Assembly (NCBI RefSeq): GCF_001746295.1
Contig: NZ_MJAH01000005.1
Coordinates: 117,723 to 181,722, forward strand
Source of the DNA: Streptomyces sp. LUP47B
GTDB taxonomy: Bacteria > Actinomycetota > Actinomycetes > Streptomycetales > Streptomycetaceae
Reading direction: 5' to 3'
DNA: 64,000 nucleotides
The position numbers and the translations under genes were made by a program. This document shows, piece after piece, positions 15,756 through 23,496 of this stretch (position 1 is its first letter; every line of letters starts with the position of its first letter). Below the pieces are notes generated by a model, which did no database searches, had not been told where the DNA came from, and saw nothing but the letters and a program-made list of their open reading frames with translations.

Positions 15756-17192
15756 TCAGAAGGGGTAGGTCGCCACGTCCGCGCGTACCGTCGTCCAGCG
15801 CACGTCGGTGAAGGCCTCCACGTTGGCCTCACCGCCGAACCGGGCGCCGGTGCCGGACGCGGCGATGCCGCCGAAGGGCGCGACCGCCTCGTCGTTCACG
15901 GTCTGGTCGTTGATGTGCACGATGCCGGTGGGGATCCTCTCCGCCAGGTCGAGACCGCGGGCCGCGTCCCCGGTGACGATGCCGAGCGAGAGGCCGTACG
16001 GCCCCGCGGCGGCCAGGGCGGCGGCCTCGTCGACCGTGCTGAAGGACCGTACGGGTGCGACGGGCCCGAACACCTCCTCCGCGTAGGCGGGCATGGTGTC
16101 GTCGAGACCGGCGAGGACCGTCGGACGGTAGAAGAGCTTCTCGTGCGTGCCGCCTGCCGCCAGCTTGGCCCCCTGGGCGGTGCTGGCCTCGACCAGACCG
16201 CGCACCTTGGCGAGCTGGTTGTCGTCGATGATCGGGCCCAGGTGGACCTGCTCCCGGTTGGGGTCGCCGACGGCGAGGGAGTCGGCCTTGGCGGCCAGAC
16301 GCTCGACGTACTCCTCGTACAGCGAGTCGTGGACCAGGTGCCGGCCCGTCGTCATGCAGATCTGGCCCTGGTGGAAGAAGGATCCCCAGGCCGCCGTGGA
16401 GATGACGGCCTCGATGTCGGCGTCCTCCAGGACGATCAGCGCGGAGTTGCCGCCGAGTTCCAGGTGGGCGCGCTTGAGGTGGCGTCCCGCCGCCTCCCCC
16501 ACCGCGCGGCCCGCCGCGGTCGATCCGGTGAAGGAGATGACGGGGACCCGCGGGTCGGCGACCAGGGCCTGGCCGACATCGGGGCCACCGGGCAGGACAT
16601 GGAACAGCCCCTCGGGCAGCCCGGCCTCGGCGAGGACGGCGGCGAGCGAGAGGCCGCCGCAGACCGCGGTGCGCGGGTCCGGCTTGAGGATCACCGCGTT
16701 CCCCAGCGCCAGGGCCGGGGCGACGGAGCGGATCGAGAGGATCAGCGGGGCGTTGAAGGGCGCGATCACGCCCACGACGCCGACCGGGATCCGGCGCGTG
16801 TAGGACAGGCGGGGCGCCTCGCTGGGCAGGACCTGGCCCGCGGGGCGGGAAGCGAGGGCGGCGGCCTCGTAGCACTCCTGGGCGGCCACGTGCAGTTCGA
16901 AGTCCGCCTTGCCGGGGATGGACCCGGACTCGCGGACGAGCCACTCGCGCAGTTCGTCGGCGTGGGCGGAGAACAGGTCACCGGCCTTGCGCAGCACCCC
17001 GGCCCGCACGAAGTGCGGGAGCCGGGCCCATTCGGTCTGGGCGGCACGGGCGGCCGCCGCGGAGCGCTCCACGTCCTCGGCGCCGGCGAGGGTGACGGTG
17101 GCGAGGGTGTCGCCGGTGGCGGGCTCGGTGACGGCGTACTCAGGTCCCGAAAGGGGGTGGGGCTGCCAGCTCTTGGGGTCGAGCAATGACAT
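15756..17192 (-). CDS. Aromatic aldehyde dehydrogenase (benzaldehyde/vanillin dehydrogenase-like)
   Basis: This 478-residue NAD(P)-dependent aldehyde dehydrogenase has the cofactor-binding segment VGVIAPFNAPLILSI near 150 and ALGNAVILKPDPRTAVCGG near 175. The catalytic Glu lies in HLELGGNSALIVLED near 255-270 and the catalytic Cys in HQGQICMTTGRH near 290. The PF-NAP (rather than PWNFP) motif and the ICMTTGR active site are typical of benzaldehyde and vanillin dehydrogenases. The ATG at 17192 has GGAGAG 5 nt upstream. The gene lies 30 bp downstream of the 4-hydroxybenzoate hydroxylase gene on the same strand, so it probably supplies that enzyme by oxidising 4-hydroxybenzaldehyde or a related aldehyde. 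The substrate is inferred. Confidence 0.85.
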   Translation of the reverse strand: MSLLDPKSWQPHPLSGPEYAVTEPATGDTLATVTLAGAEDVERSAAAARAAQTEWARLPHFVRAGVLRKAGDLFSAHADELREWLVRESGSIPGKADFELHVAAQECYEAAALASRPAGQVLPSEAPRLSYTRRIPVGVVGVIAPFNAPLILSIRSVAPALALGNAVILKPDPRTAVCGGLSLAAVLAEAGLPEGLFHVLPGGPDVGQALVADPRVPVISFTGSTAAGRAVGEAAGRHLKRAHLELGGNSALIVLEDADIEAVISTAAWGSFFHQGQICMTTGRHLVHDSLYEEYVERLAAKADSLAVGDPNREQVHLGPIIDDNQLAKVRGLVEASTAQGAKLAAGGTHEKLFYRPTVLAGLDDTMPAYAEEVFGPVAPVRSFSTVDEAAALAAAGPYGLSLGIVTGDAARGLDLAERIPTGIVHINDQTVNDEAVAPFGGIAASGTGARFGGEANVEAFTDVRWTTVRADVATYPF

Positions 17193-17222
17193 GACGGCTC
17201 TCCGTTCGATCACCGGTGGGAC

Positions 17223-18401
17223 TCACACGGGGAGCGGAAGTCCCGTGTAGTTCGCGGCCAGTTCGGCGGCCGCGTGGCGGGATGCGGTGATGCGGCGCAG
17301 GCGTGCGAGCTGCATCCGGCTCTCGAACGCATCCCCATTTGGTTGAGCGTGCAACATCCTAGTCATGTCGTACGAGAACCGCGTGGCCTGCCACACACGA
17401 GAAAGACACAACTTTGAATATGCGTCGAGCAGATGTGTCGATCCCGTGCCGTGCAGTTCGGTCAGGGCCCCAGCGAGCACGCATACGTCGGACACGGCGA
17501 GATTGAGGCCCTTGGCCCCGGTCGGCGGCACGATGTGCGCGGCGTCGCCGGCCAGCAGGAGACGGCCGTACCGCATCGGTTCGTGGACGTAACTGCGCAT
17601 GGGCGTCACCGACTTGGCGGTGATCGGGCCGCGTTCCAGTGTCCAGTCGGCGTCGATCGCGAAGCGGGCGGCGAGCTCGTCCCAGATCCGCTCGTCGGAC
17701 CAGTCGTCGGGATCGGTCCCGTTCGGGACCTGGAGGTAGAGCCGGGAGACGGCGGGCGAGCGCATGCTGTGCAGGGCGAAGCCGCGCCCGCCACGTGCGT
17801 AGATCAACTCCTCGCAGGACGGCGGGACATCGGCGAGGATCCCGAGCCAGGAGTACGGGTAGTCGTGCGCGTACGTCCGGCTCGTCGCCTCCGGGAAGGC
17901 CTCCCGGGAGATGCCGTGGAAGCCGTCGCAGCCCGCGATCCAGTCGCAGGTCAGCGTCTGTTCGCGGCCCTCGTGCAGGAACCGCACGACAGGGGTGTCA
18001 CTCTCCGGCTTCTCGACCGCCAGAGCCTCCGCCCCGAACAACAGCGGTGGCCCCTCGGCCAGTTGGAGCGCGACGAGATCCTTCACGATCTCGGTCTGGG
18101 CGTAGATCGTGACCGTACGGCCACCGGTCAGGGCGGGGAAGTCGATGTGGTGCCGCTCCCCCGCGAACCGCAGCTCGATGCCCCGATGGACCAGTCCCTC
18201 GGTCTCCAGACGTCCGGCGGCGCCGCACGCGCGCAGGGCGTCGACCGTGCCCTGCTCCAGCATCCCGGCACGCTGCCGGTGTTCGACGTACTCCCGCGTC
18301 CTGCTCTCCAGGACCACACAGTCGATGCCCGCGCGGTGCAGCATGCGGGCGAGGAGCAGTCCGGCGGGGCCGCCGCCGATGATCCCGACCGTCGTGCGCA
18401 T
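17223..18401 (-). CDS. pobA: 4-hydroxybenzoate 3-monooxygenase
   Basis: This 392-residue flavoprotein hydroxylates 4-hydroxybenzoate to protocatechuate using NAD(P)H and O2; its length equals the family norm. Motifs are VGIIGGGPAGLLLARML (FAD) near residues 4-20, RAGMLEQGTVDAL near 44-56, the substrate/NADPH motif CDGFHGISR near 160, and GRLLLAGDAAHIVPPTGAKGLNLA near 280-303. The start at 18401 follows a GGAGGG. It is 17 bp downstream of a LacI-type regulator gene and precedes the aldehyde dehydrogenase gene, making a compact aromatic catabolism operon. The protocatechuate ring-cleavage genes are not in this window. Confidence 0.93.
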   Translation of the reverse strand: MRTTVGIIGGGPAGLLLARMLHRAGIDCVVLESRTREYVEHRQRAGMLEQGTVDALRACGAAGRLETEGLVHRGIELRFAGERHHIDFPALTGGRTVTIYAQTEIVKDLVALQLAEGPPLLFGAEALAVEKPESDTPVVRFLHEGREQTLTCDWIAGCDGFHGISREAFPEATSRTYAHDYPYSWLGILADVPPSCEELIYARGGRGFALHSMRSPAVSRLYLQVPNGTDPDDWSDERIWDELAARFAIDADWTLERGPITAKSVTPMRSYVHEPMRYGRLLLAGDAAHIVPPTGAKGLNLAVSDVCVLAGALTELHGTGSTHLLDAYSKLCLSRVWQATRFSYDMTRMLHAQPNGDAFESRMQLARLRRITASRHAAAELAANYTGLPLPV

Positions 18402-18418
18402 GGCAGGCCCTCCCTGCG

Positions 18419-19465
18419 TCAGCTGGAGTCGCGGTGCACCACCGTGGCACCCAGCACCGTGTGGGTCTCGGTCGCGGCGCCGGGTTCGCGCACCGCGCGG
18501 TCGACCAGTTCGGCGAGGTCGCGGCCGGACGGCAGGTCGAGGTGGACCGTGCTCAGCCGGGGCCGCAGCAGCCGGCCGAGGAGCAGGTCGTCGGCGCCGA
18601 TCATGGCGGTGTCCTCCGGAATGCGGATGCCCTCGTCCTGGAGGGCACGCATTAACAGCATCGCGTACTCGTCGTTGTACGCAAACACGGCGTCGAGGCC
18701 GAGGTCCCGCCAGCGGACGGCGAGCTTGGCCGCGGCCTGCTCCTCGTAGGCGAGGGGCAGCTCGGTCAGCGTGGCGTCGGTGCCGTGCAGGGCCTTGCGG
18801 ACACCTGCCAGGCGGGGCAGCGAGAAGGCCTCCAGGCCGGCCTCCTCGGGCACCACCACGCCGATGCGGCGCCGGCCGCGGGCGTACAGGTGGCCGGCGG
18901 CGCTGTGGCCGACGCCCGCGTGGTCCATGAGCAGGGCGTGGGCCCCCTCGACCGCCTCGGGACCGAGGGTGACCACCGCCCGGGCACCGGAGCGCCGGAG
19001 CAGGGCCACCCCCTGCGGACCGAGTCCCGTGCCGGGCACCAGGACCGCGACCGGGCGCAGCTCCGCCCAGGCACGCGCTGCCTCGTCGCCCTGCAGGCCG
19101 ACGCTGCCGTACTGCACGACGGTGTAGTCCAACCGGCCCAGGGCCCACTGGAGTTCACTGATGAACTGGCTGTAGAGCGGGCCGACCGGGATGGACGGGG
19201 CGGGCATCAGGACCATTCGGCTGTGGCCGGCGCGCAGGCTGCGGGCGGCCGCGTGCGGCACGTACCCGAGTTCCTTCGCGGCCGCGTGGACGCGGCGGCG
19301 CGTGGGCTCACTGATCCGGACGGCGCTGGTGTTGTTGAGGACGTAGGAGACGGTCGCTCGTGAGACGCCGGCCAGGCGGGCCACATCGGCGCTCGTGGGA
19401 ACCGAGCGCGTCGCCGGGGAAACGGGCGCGGGCGTTTTCGGTATCTGCACCATGACGGTCGTCAT
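18419..19465 (-). CDS. LacI family transcriptional regulator
   Basis: This 348-residue repressor has the helix-turn-helix TSADVARLAGVSRATVSYVLNN near residues 25-50 with the hinge helix RRRVHAAAKELGYVPHAAARSLR. A periplasmic-binding-protein-like effector domain follows (AVVTLGPEAVEG, DAVFAYNDEYAMLLMRALQDEGIRIPEDTAMIGADD). The ATG at 19465 is the best start; a second ATG 12 nt downstream is possible. It is immediately upstream of pobA on the same strand and likely controls the pobA operon. That would be unusual, since pobA is most often controlled by IclR- or AraC-type PobR proteins. Confidence 0.85.
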   Translation of the reverse strand: MTTVMVQIPKTPAPVSPATRSVPTSADVARLAGVSRATVSYVLNNTSAVRISEPTRRRVHAAAKELGYVPHAAARSLRAGHSRMVLMPAPSIPVGPLYSQFISELQWALGRLDYTVVQYGSVGLQGDEAARAWAELRPVAVLVPGTGLGPQGVALLRRSGARAVVTLGPEAVEGAHALLMDHAGVGHSAAGHLYARGRRRIGVVVPEEAGLEAFSLPRLAGVRKALHGTDATLTELPLAYEEQAAAKLAVRWRDLGLDAVFAYNDEYAMLLMRALQDEGIRIPEDTAMIGADDLLLGRLLRPRLSTVHLDLPSGRDLAELVDRAVREPGAATETHTVLGATVVHRDSS

Positions 19466-19512
19466 CTTTGCAGAAGCTGTGACGGTGTACCGGACCGGGT
19501 CGCGGCCCGACC

Positions 19513-20184
19513 TCACGGCGGCGGATCGGTGCAGGTGAGCCGGGCGACGAGGTCGTCCCAGCCCCTCTCCAGGCGCTCCAGCGACATTCCGCACCTCCGG
19601 GTGAGGTGGTGGATGGTGGCGGGATCGAGGTAGCCCATCAGGGCCTGGGCGAGCAGTTCGGAGTCCGCTTCCGGGCGTGCCTGGCGCAGCAGCAGGGTCA
19701 CATGGCTGTGGTGCACCCGGCGGGGCGCGGGGGTGAAGCGGCGCTCCGGGCTCGGCTCGGCGGCCAGCATCAGGTCCATCTCGTCGCCGGACCGGCGCAG
19801 GAGGGCGTGGCCGAAGGCACGCAGCCGGTCGGCGGGCGGTGCGCCGGGCCCGAGCGGGGCGGGGCCACTGAGGAAGGCCGCCTGGAAGTTGCGCTCGGAG
19901 TGGTCGAGCAGGGCCGTCAGCAGGCCGGTGCGGTCGCCGAACCGACGGAAGACGGTGCCCTTGCCGACCGACGCGGCCGCGGCCACCGCCTCCATCGTGA
20001 CCCCGGCCGCCCCGTGCTCCGCGACCAGGCGAGTGGCCGCCTCCAGGAGCCGGGCCCGGTTGCGTGCGGCGTCGGCGCGAAGGCAGGGCTCGTCCTCGCG
20101 GAGGCCGAGTTGGAGCAGCTCGGGTTCCCCACTGGGATCAGGGGGCGTCGGCAGTGGCGGCAGCGGTGGCAGGACGGCGGACAT
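19513..20184 (-). CDS. TetR/AcrR family transcriptional regulator
   Basis: This 223-residue protein has a Pro-rich N-terminal end (PPLPPLPTPP) before a TetR helix-turn-helix: AARNRARLLEAATRLVAEHG, then TMEAVAAAASVGKGTVFRRFGDRTGLL near residues 40-85. The ligand domain has no recognisable specificity. It is divergent from an NADPH-dependent FMN reductase gene, and two palindromic sites occupy the shared promoter, so it should repress that gene and itself. No Shine-Dalgarno sequence precedes the ATG at 20184; TACGCT ends 6 nt upstream, which suggests a leaderless mRNA. Confidence 0.87.
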   Translation of the reverse strand: MSAVLPPLPPLPTPPDPSGEPELLQLGLREDEPCLRADAARNRARLLEAATRLVAEHGAAGVTMEAVAAAASVGKGTVFRRFGDRTGLLTALLDHSERNFQAAFLSGPAPLGPGAPPADRLRAFGHALLRRSGDEMDLMLAAEPSPERRFTPAPRRVHHSHVTLLLRQARPEADSELLAQALMGYLDPATIHHLTRRCGMSLERLERGWDDLVARLTCTDPPP

Positions 20185-20212
20185 GAAATAAGCGTAAAGC
20201 AGCGGGAAGAAA

Positions 20213-20264
20213 ACTGGACCGAGGTCCGGTTTACGAGGTACAACTTTAAACGGACCCCGGTCCG
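20213..20264. promoter_or_regulatory. Two TetR operators, GGACC-N2-GGTCC, 36 bp apart
   Basis: Site 1 (about 20213-20230) is ACTGGACCGAGGTCCGGT and site 2 (20251-20264) is CGGACCCCGGTCCG. Both contain GGACC-N2-GGTCC, with centres at about 20221.5 and 20257.5. The AT-rich stretch between them (20229-20250) is the likely promoter for the divergent TetR and FMN reductase genes. The binder is inferred to be the adjacent TetR protein. Confidence 0.72.
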
Positions 20265-20304
20265 CATCATTACGGCAATGTTTCATCCCTCCCTTGGAGT
20301 TCGC

Positions 20305-20868
20305 ATGTCTGTTCGCATTCTCGCGCTCGTCGGAAGCCTTCGCGCCGGTTCGCACAACCGCCAGCTCGCCGAGGCGGCCGTCAAGCACGCCCCCGAGGGC
20401 GCGGAGATCGTGCTCTTCGAGGGCCTCGGCGAGATCCCCTTCTACAACGAGGACATCGACGTCGAGGGCGCCGTCCCCGCGGCTGCCGCCAAGCTGCGTG
20501 AGGCCGCGCAGGCCTCCGACGCGTTCCTGTTCTTCTCCCCCGAGTACAACGGCACCATCCCGGCCGTGCTGAAGAACGCGATCGACTGGCTGTCGCGTCC
20601 GTACGGCGCCGGCGCCTTCGGCGGCAAGCCGGTCGCCGTGGTCGGTACCGCGTTCGGTCAGTTCGGCGGCGTGTGGGCGCAGGACGAGACCCGCAAGTCC
20701 GTGGGCATCGCCGGCGGCAAGGTGCTCGAGGACGTCAAGCTGTCCATCCCGGGTTCGCTGGTGCGCTTCGCCGAGACGCACCCGGCCGACGACGCCGAGG
20801 TCGCCGCGCAGCTGGCCGAGGTCGTCGCGCAGCTGCACAGCAACGCGGGTGAGGTCGCCGCCGCCTGA
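20305..20868 (+). CDS. NADPH-dependent FMN reductase / NAD(P)H oxidoreductase
   Basis: This 187-residue flavodoxin-fold enzyme has the FMN phosphate-binding loop GSLRAGSHNRQLA at residues 10-22, SPEYNGTIPAVLKNAIDWLSRP near 80-100 and VGTAFGQFGG near 118. These are typical of the NADPH_FMN_red family (quinone, azo or chromate reduction, or FMN supply). The ATG at 20305 has GGAG 5 nt upstream. The divergent TetR gene and its two operators suggest induction by an electrophile or quinone-like ligand. A terminator hairpin lies 30 bp after the stop. Confidence 0.9.
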   Translation: MSVRILALVGSLRAGSHNRQLAEAAVKHAPEGAEIVLFEGLGEIPFYNEDIDVEGAVPAAAAKLREAAQASDAFLFFSPEYNGTIPAVLKNAIDWLSRPYGAGAFGGKPVAVVGTAFGQFGGVWAQDETRKSVGIAGGKVLEDVKLSIPGSLVRFAETHPADDAEVAAQLAEVVAQLHSNAGEVAAA

Positions 20869-20898
20869 CGCCTGGGGCAGCGGAGCGGCATTTCTTGA

Positions 20899-20926
20899 GG
20901 GGCTGGAGTCTTGGTACTCCGGCCCC
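20899..20926 (+). terminator. Rho-independent-like hairpin
   Basis: An 11-bp stem (GGGGCTGGAGT with ACTCCGGCCCC, one G-T wobble) closes a 6-nt loop. It sits 30 bp downstream of the FMN reductase stop. Confidence 0.75.
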
Positions 20927-21024
20927 GCTTGCTCGTTGTCCGCGGGCCCGGTGGGGGCTGGTCGCGCCCACGCGGCGGAGCCGCATGTCGACACAGCCCC
21001 GCGCCCCTTCGGGAGCGCGCCGCA

Positions 21025-21930
21025 TCAAGCCACTGCCGTAGGAGCCAGTTCCCGTAGAGCTCCCAACGCCGCCGCGATCGCCGGGCGTTCGTGCGCTCCG
21101 CCGCGGGTGCAGGTGAGCAGCTTTCGGTGGGGGTTGCCTCCGCAGCGCACCCTTGCGATCGGCAGGTGGGGGGTCAGGTGGGCCAGGCGGGGGATCAGGG
21201 CGACGCCCAGCCGGTGGGCCACCAGGTGAGCGGTGACGTTCCAGTCCAGGGCGTGATGGACCACGCTCGGGGTGAAGCCGGCCGCGCCGCACGCCGACAG
21301 CACGTGCGGGCTGCAGGGGCTCGCCGGAACCGGAGCGATCCAGTCCTCGTGCGCCGCGTCCGCGAGGTCGGCGCGCTCGCGTCCGGCGAGGGGGTGGTCC
21401 GCGGGGACGACCAGGTCGAACGGGTCGTCCAGCAAGGGCTGTTGGTCGTAGCGGACGTCGCTCATGGGCGGGTTGTACGGGGTCGCCTCCACGACCGCCA
21501 GGTCGATCTCCCCCTCGAAGAGCAGGTCGAAGCTCTCCGTCACGCCCGACTCCTGGATGCCGACGGTCAGCCGGGGATACAGCTCGCGCAGCCGAACCGC
21601 CATCGGGGCGAGCAGCACGGACACGGCCACCGGGAATCCGCCCACCCTGAGCGGTCCGGCGGGCTCGCTGTGGTCGGCGCGCAGATCGAGTTCGGCCTGG
21701 TCCCAACGCGCCTGGATGGCGTCGGCGTGCGCGAGCAGGCTCTCGGCGGCCGGGGTGAGGCGGATCCCGCGGCCCTGGGGTTCGAGGAGGTCGACGCCCA
21801 GGTCGCGGGCGAGCTGGCGGATCTGCTGGGAGGCGGCCGACGGGGTGAAGTGCAGGGCGCGGGCGGCCGCGGTGACTGTGCCGTAGTGGGCGACCGCCCT
21901 CAGGACGTGGAGTCGGCGCAGGTCAATCAT
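21025..21930 (-). CDS. LysR family transcriptional regulator
   Basis: This 301-residue LTTR has the N-terminal helix-turn-helix RRLHVLRAVAHYGTVTAAARALHFTPSAASQQIRQLARDLG, then the type 2 periplasmic-binding fold (SVLLAPMAVRLRELYPRLTVGI; EIDLAVVEATPYNPP). The target is unknown. The gene at 22047 is divergent and could be regulated by it. The ATG at 21930 is chosen; a GTG 9 nt upstream would add three residues. Confidence 0.88.
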   Translation of the reverse strand: MIDLRRLHVLRAVAHYGTVTAAARALHFTPSAASQQIRQLARDLGVDLLEPQGRGIRLTPAAESLLAHADAIQARWDQAELDLRADHSEPAGPLRVGGFPVAVSVLLAPMAVRLRELYPRLTVGIQESGVTESFDLLFEGEIDLAVVEATPYNPPMSDVRYDQQPLLDDPFDLVVPADHPLAGRERADLADAAHEDWIAPVPASPCSPHVLSACGAAGFTPSVVHHALDWNVTAHLVAHRLGVALIPRLAHLTPHLPIARVRCGGNPHRKLLTCTRGGAHERPAIAAALGALRELAPTAVA

Positions 21931-22046
21931 GAAGCCCACGCTTCAAGGTCGGGTCCAGTAAGTCAACCTGGACGTGAACGAAGACTCCGCTGCACTCTGG
22001 GCTGTGTCGCGACGGCCGTAACAGCCACGAGGTACGAGGAGTCACC

Positions 22047-22253
22047 ATGACCAGCACGATCCGCGCCGTCTGCCCGCACTGCGGCTGGCCGGACGGCGCC
22101 GAGCCCTTCCAGGTGGTGTCCCGGCACGGCACGGCGACGGGCGGGACCCTGTGGACCCGCTGCGCGTGCGGCTCGCTGCAGGTCCGCGTGACCGACGGCC
22201 GCGGGACGCGTGTCGTCTCCCGCAGCCGGCCCACCGCCGCGCGGGCGGGTTAG
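22047..22253 (+). CDS. Small zinc-ribbon-like conserved protein
   Basis: This 68-residue protein has CPHCGWPDG near residue 9 and CACGS near residue 39. These four Cys suggest a rubredoxin/zinc-ribbon knuckle. It is otherwise basic and has no catalytic motif. Similar small Cys-rich proteins occur widely in Streptomyces, as I recall, with no known function. A good GAGGAG precedes the ATG. It is divergent from the LysR gene and convergent with the oxidoreductase gene downstream. Confidence 0.7.
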   Translation: MTSTIRAVCPHCGWPDGAEPFQVVSRHGTATGGTLWTRCACGSLQVRVTDGRGTRVVSRSRPTAARAG

Positions 22254-22345
22254 AGCCGGTCCGGCCATGCCGACTTCGCAGCGTCTGATGCGCACTCCCC
22301 CGGCGGGGACCCGAGCCCTGGGCTCCCTCCTCCGCCCTGCAGCCC

Positions 22346-23227
22346 CTAGTCCAGTTCCGCGAGCCGCTCCACGGCCGGTGCGACGAAGCTTTCGATCCAC
22401 TCCGCGGGGGCGCCGACGCGGGGGGCGAGGATGACTGTGTCGATGCCGAGCTTGCCGTAGCCGGTGATGTCCCAGGTGAAGGCTTCCAGGTCGCCCTCGG
22501 TGGCCGGGTCGCCCGTGTAGGCGACGGTCTTGCGGATCTCGTCGTAGTCCCGCCCCTCGGTGTCGCAGTGGCCGCGCAGCACGTCGAGCTTGTGCGTGAC
22601 CTCCTCCGGCGAGGTGGCGAAGAGGTTGCAGGCGTCGCCGTAACGGGCCACCAGGCGGAGGGTCTTCTTCTCGCCGCTGCCGCCGATCATGATCTCGGGG
22701 TGCGGGCTGCTGACCGGGGCCGGTACGCACAGGGTCTCGGCGAGCCGGTAGTGGGTGCCCTCGAAGGGGCCGTTCGCCGCCGGGTCCCACATCTGGAGAC
22801 AGATCCGCAGGGTCTCCTCCAGCCGCTCGAAGCGCTCCGCGAGGGGCGGGAACGGCACGCCGAGCCCTTCGTGCTCCCGGTCGTACCAGGCGGCTCCGAT
22901 GCCGAGGGTGGCCCGGCCGCCGGAGAGCACGTCGAGCGTGGTCGCGATCTTGGCCAGCAGTCCGGGGTGGCGGTACGTCACTCCGGTCACGAGCGCGCCG
23001 AGCTGGACGGTCTCGGTGTGGGCCGCGAGGAAGCTCAGGGTCGTGTAGGCCTCCAGCATGGGGTCCTCGGCGCCGCCGTTGAACTCCATCTGGAAGTAGT
23101 GGTCCATCACCGACAGCCAGCTCACGCCGGCCGCCTCCGCCGCGGCACCCGCGGCGGCGAGCTCGGCACCGAGAGCCGGTGCGCCGGCGGGGTGGTTGAA
23201 CCGGTTGATGTGCACGCCCACGCGCAT
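22346..23227 (-). CDS. LLM-class F420-dependent oxidoreductase
   Basis: This 293-residue TIM-barrel protein of the luciferase-like family starts MRVGVHINRF. It carries GVSWLSVMDHYFQ near residue 35, LGALVTGVTYRHPGLLAKIATTLDVLSGGRATLGIGAAWY near 78-115 (split by several Gly turns) and PEIMIGGSGEKKTLRLVARYGD near 178. The GGSG-KTLRLVARYGD motif is characteristic of F420-using members. The substrate is unknown. It has its own promoter region of 270 bp shared with the divergent esterase gene, in which two tandem palindromes occur. Confidence 0.88.
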   Translation of the reverse strand: MRVGVHINRFNHPAGAPALGAELAAAGAAAEAAGVSWLSVMDHYFQMEFNGGAEDPMLEAYTTLSFLAAHTETVQLGALVTGVTYRHPGLLAKIATTLDVLSGGRATLGIGAAWYDREHEGLGVPFPPLAERFERLEETLRICLQMWDPAANGPFEGTHYRLAETLCVPAPVSSPHPEIMIGGSGEKKTLRLVARYGDACNLFATSPEEVTHKLDVLRGHCDTEGRDYDEIRKTVAYTGDPATEGDLEAFTWDITGYGKLGIDTVILAPRVGAPAEWIESFVAPAVERLAELD

Positions 23228-23391
23228 GTCCGTCTCCGTTCACGGGACTTTCGCCGACCGGGACGACGCTAGAGCCTGGAGCGCTCTCGAAGTCAAGGGT
23301 GGGACGTGCGCGTTGCTCCGGTCACCGCGCCTCTCACTTGGCAAGGAACCGCAGGTCGCACCAGAACATGGCGGAATCCCGCCGCTCACCA

Positions 23392-23427
23392 CCCGCCGTA
23401 CGGCGGGCAGGTTCCGCCGTACGGCGG
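23392..23427. promoter_or_regulatory. Tandem identical palindromes, 21 bp apart
   Basis: CCCGCCGTACGGCGGG (23392-23407) and CCGCCGTACGGCGG (23414-23427) are both perfect palindromes with the core CCGCCGTACGGCGG. Their centres are 21 bp apart, two helical turns. They lie between the divergent F420 oxidoreductase and esterase genes, 70 bp upstream of the esterase start. They look like paired sites for a dimeric regulator not encoded next door. Confidence 0.55.
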
Positions 23428-23496
23428 CGTCCAGGACGGACGTCGTTGCCCGGATCATGACGTCACGAGCCGCCGCGCCCCGCGTGAGGAGAAGCC

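Noticed and set aside
21001..21018. GCGCCCCTTCGGGAGCGC hairpin downstream of the LysR gene.
   Set aside because: The stem has a mismatch and a short loop. Similar GC-rich hairpins are frequent by chance at this base composition.
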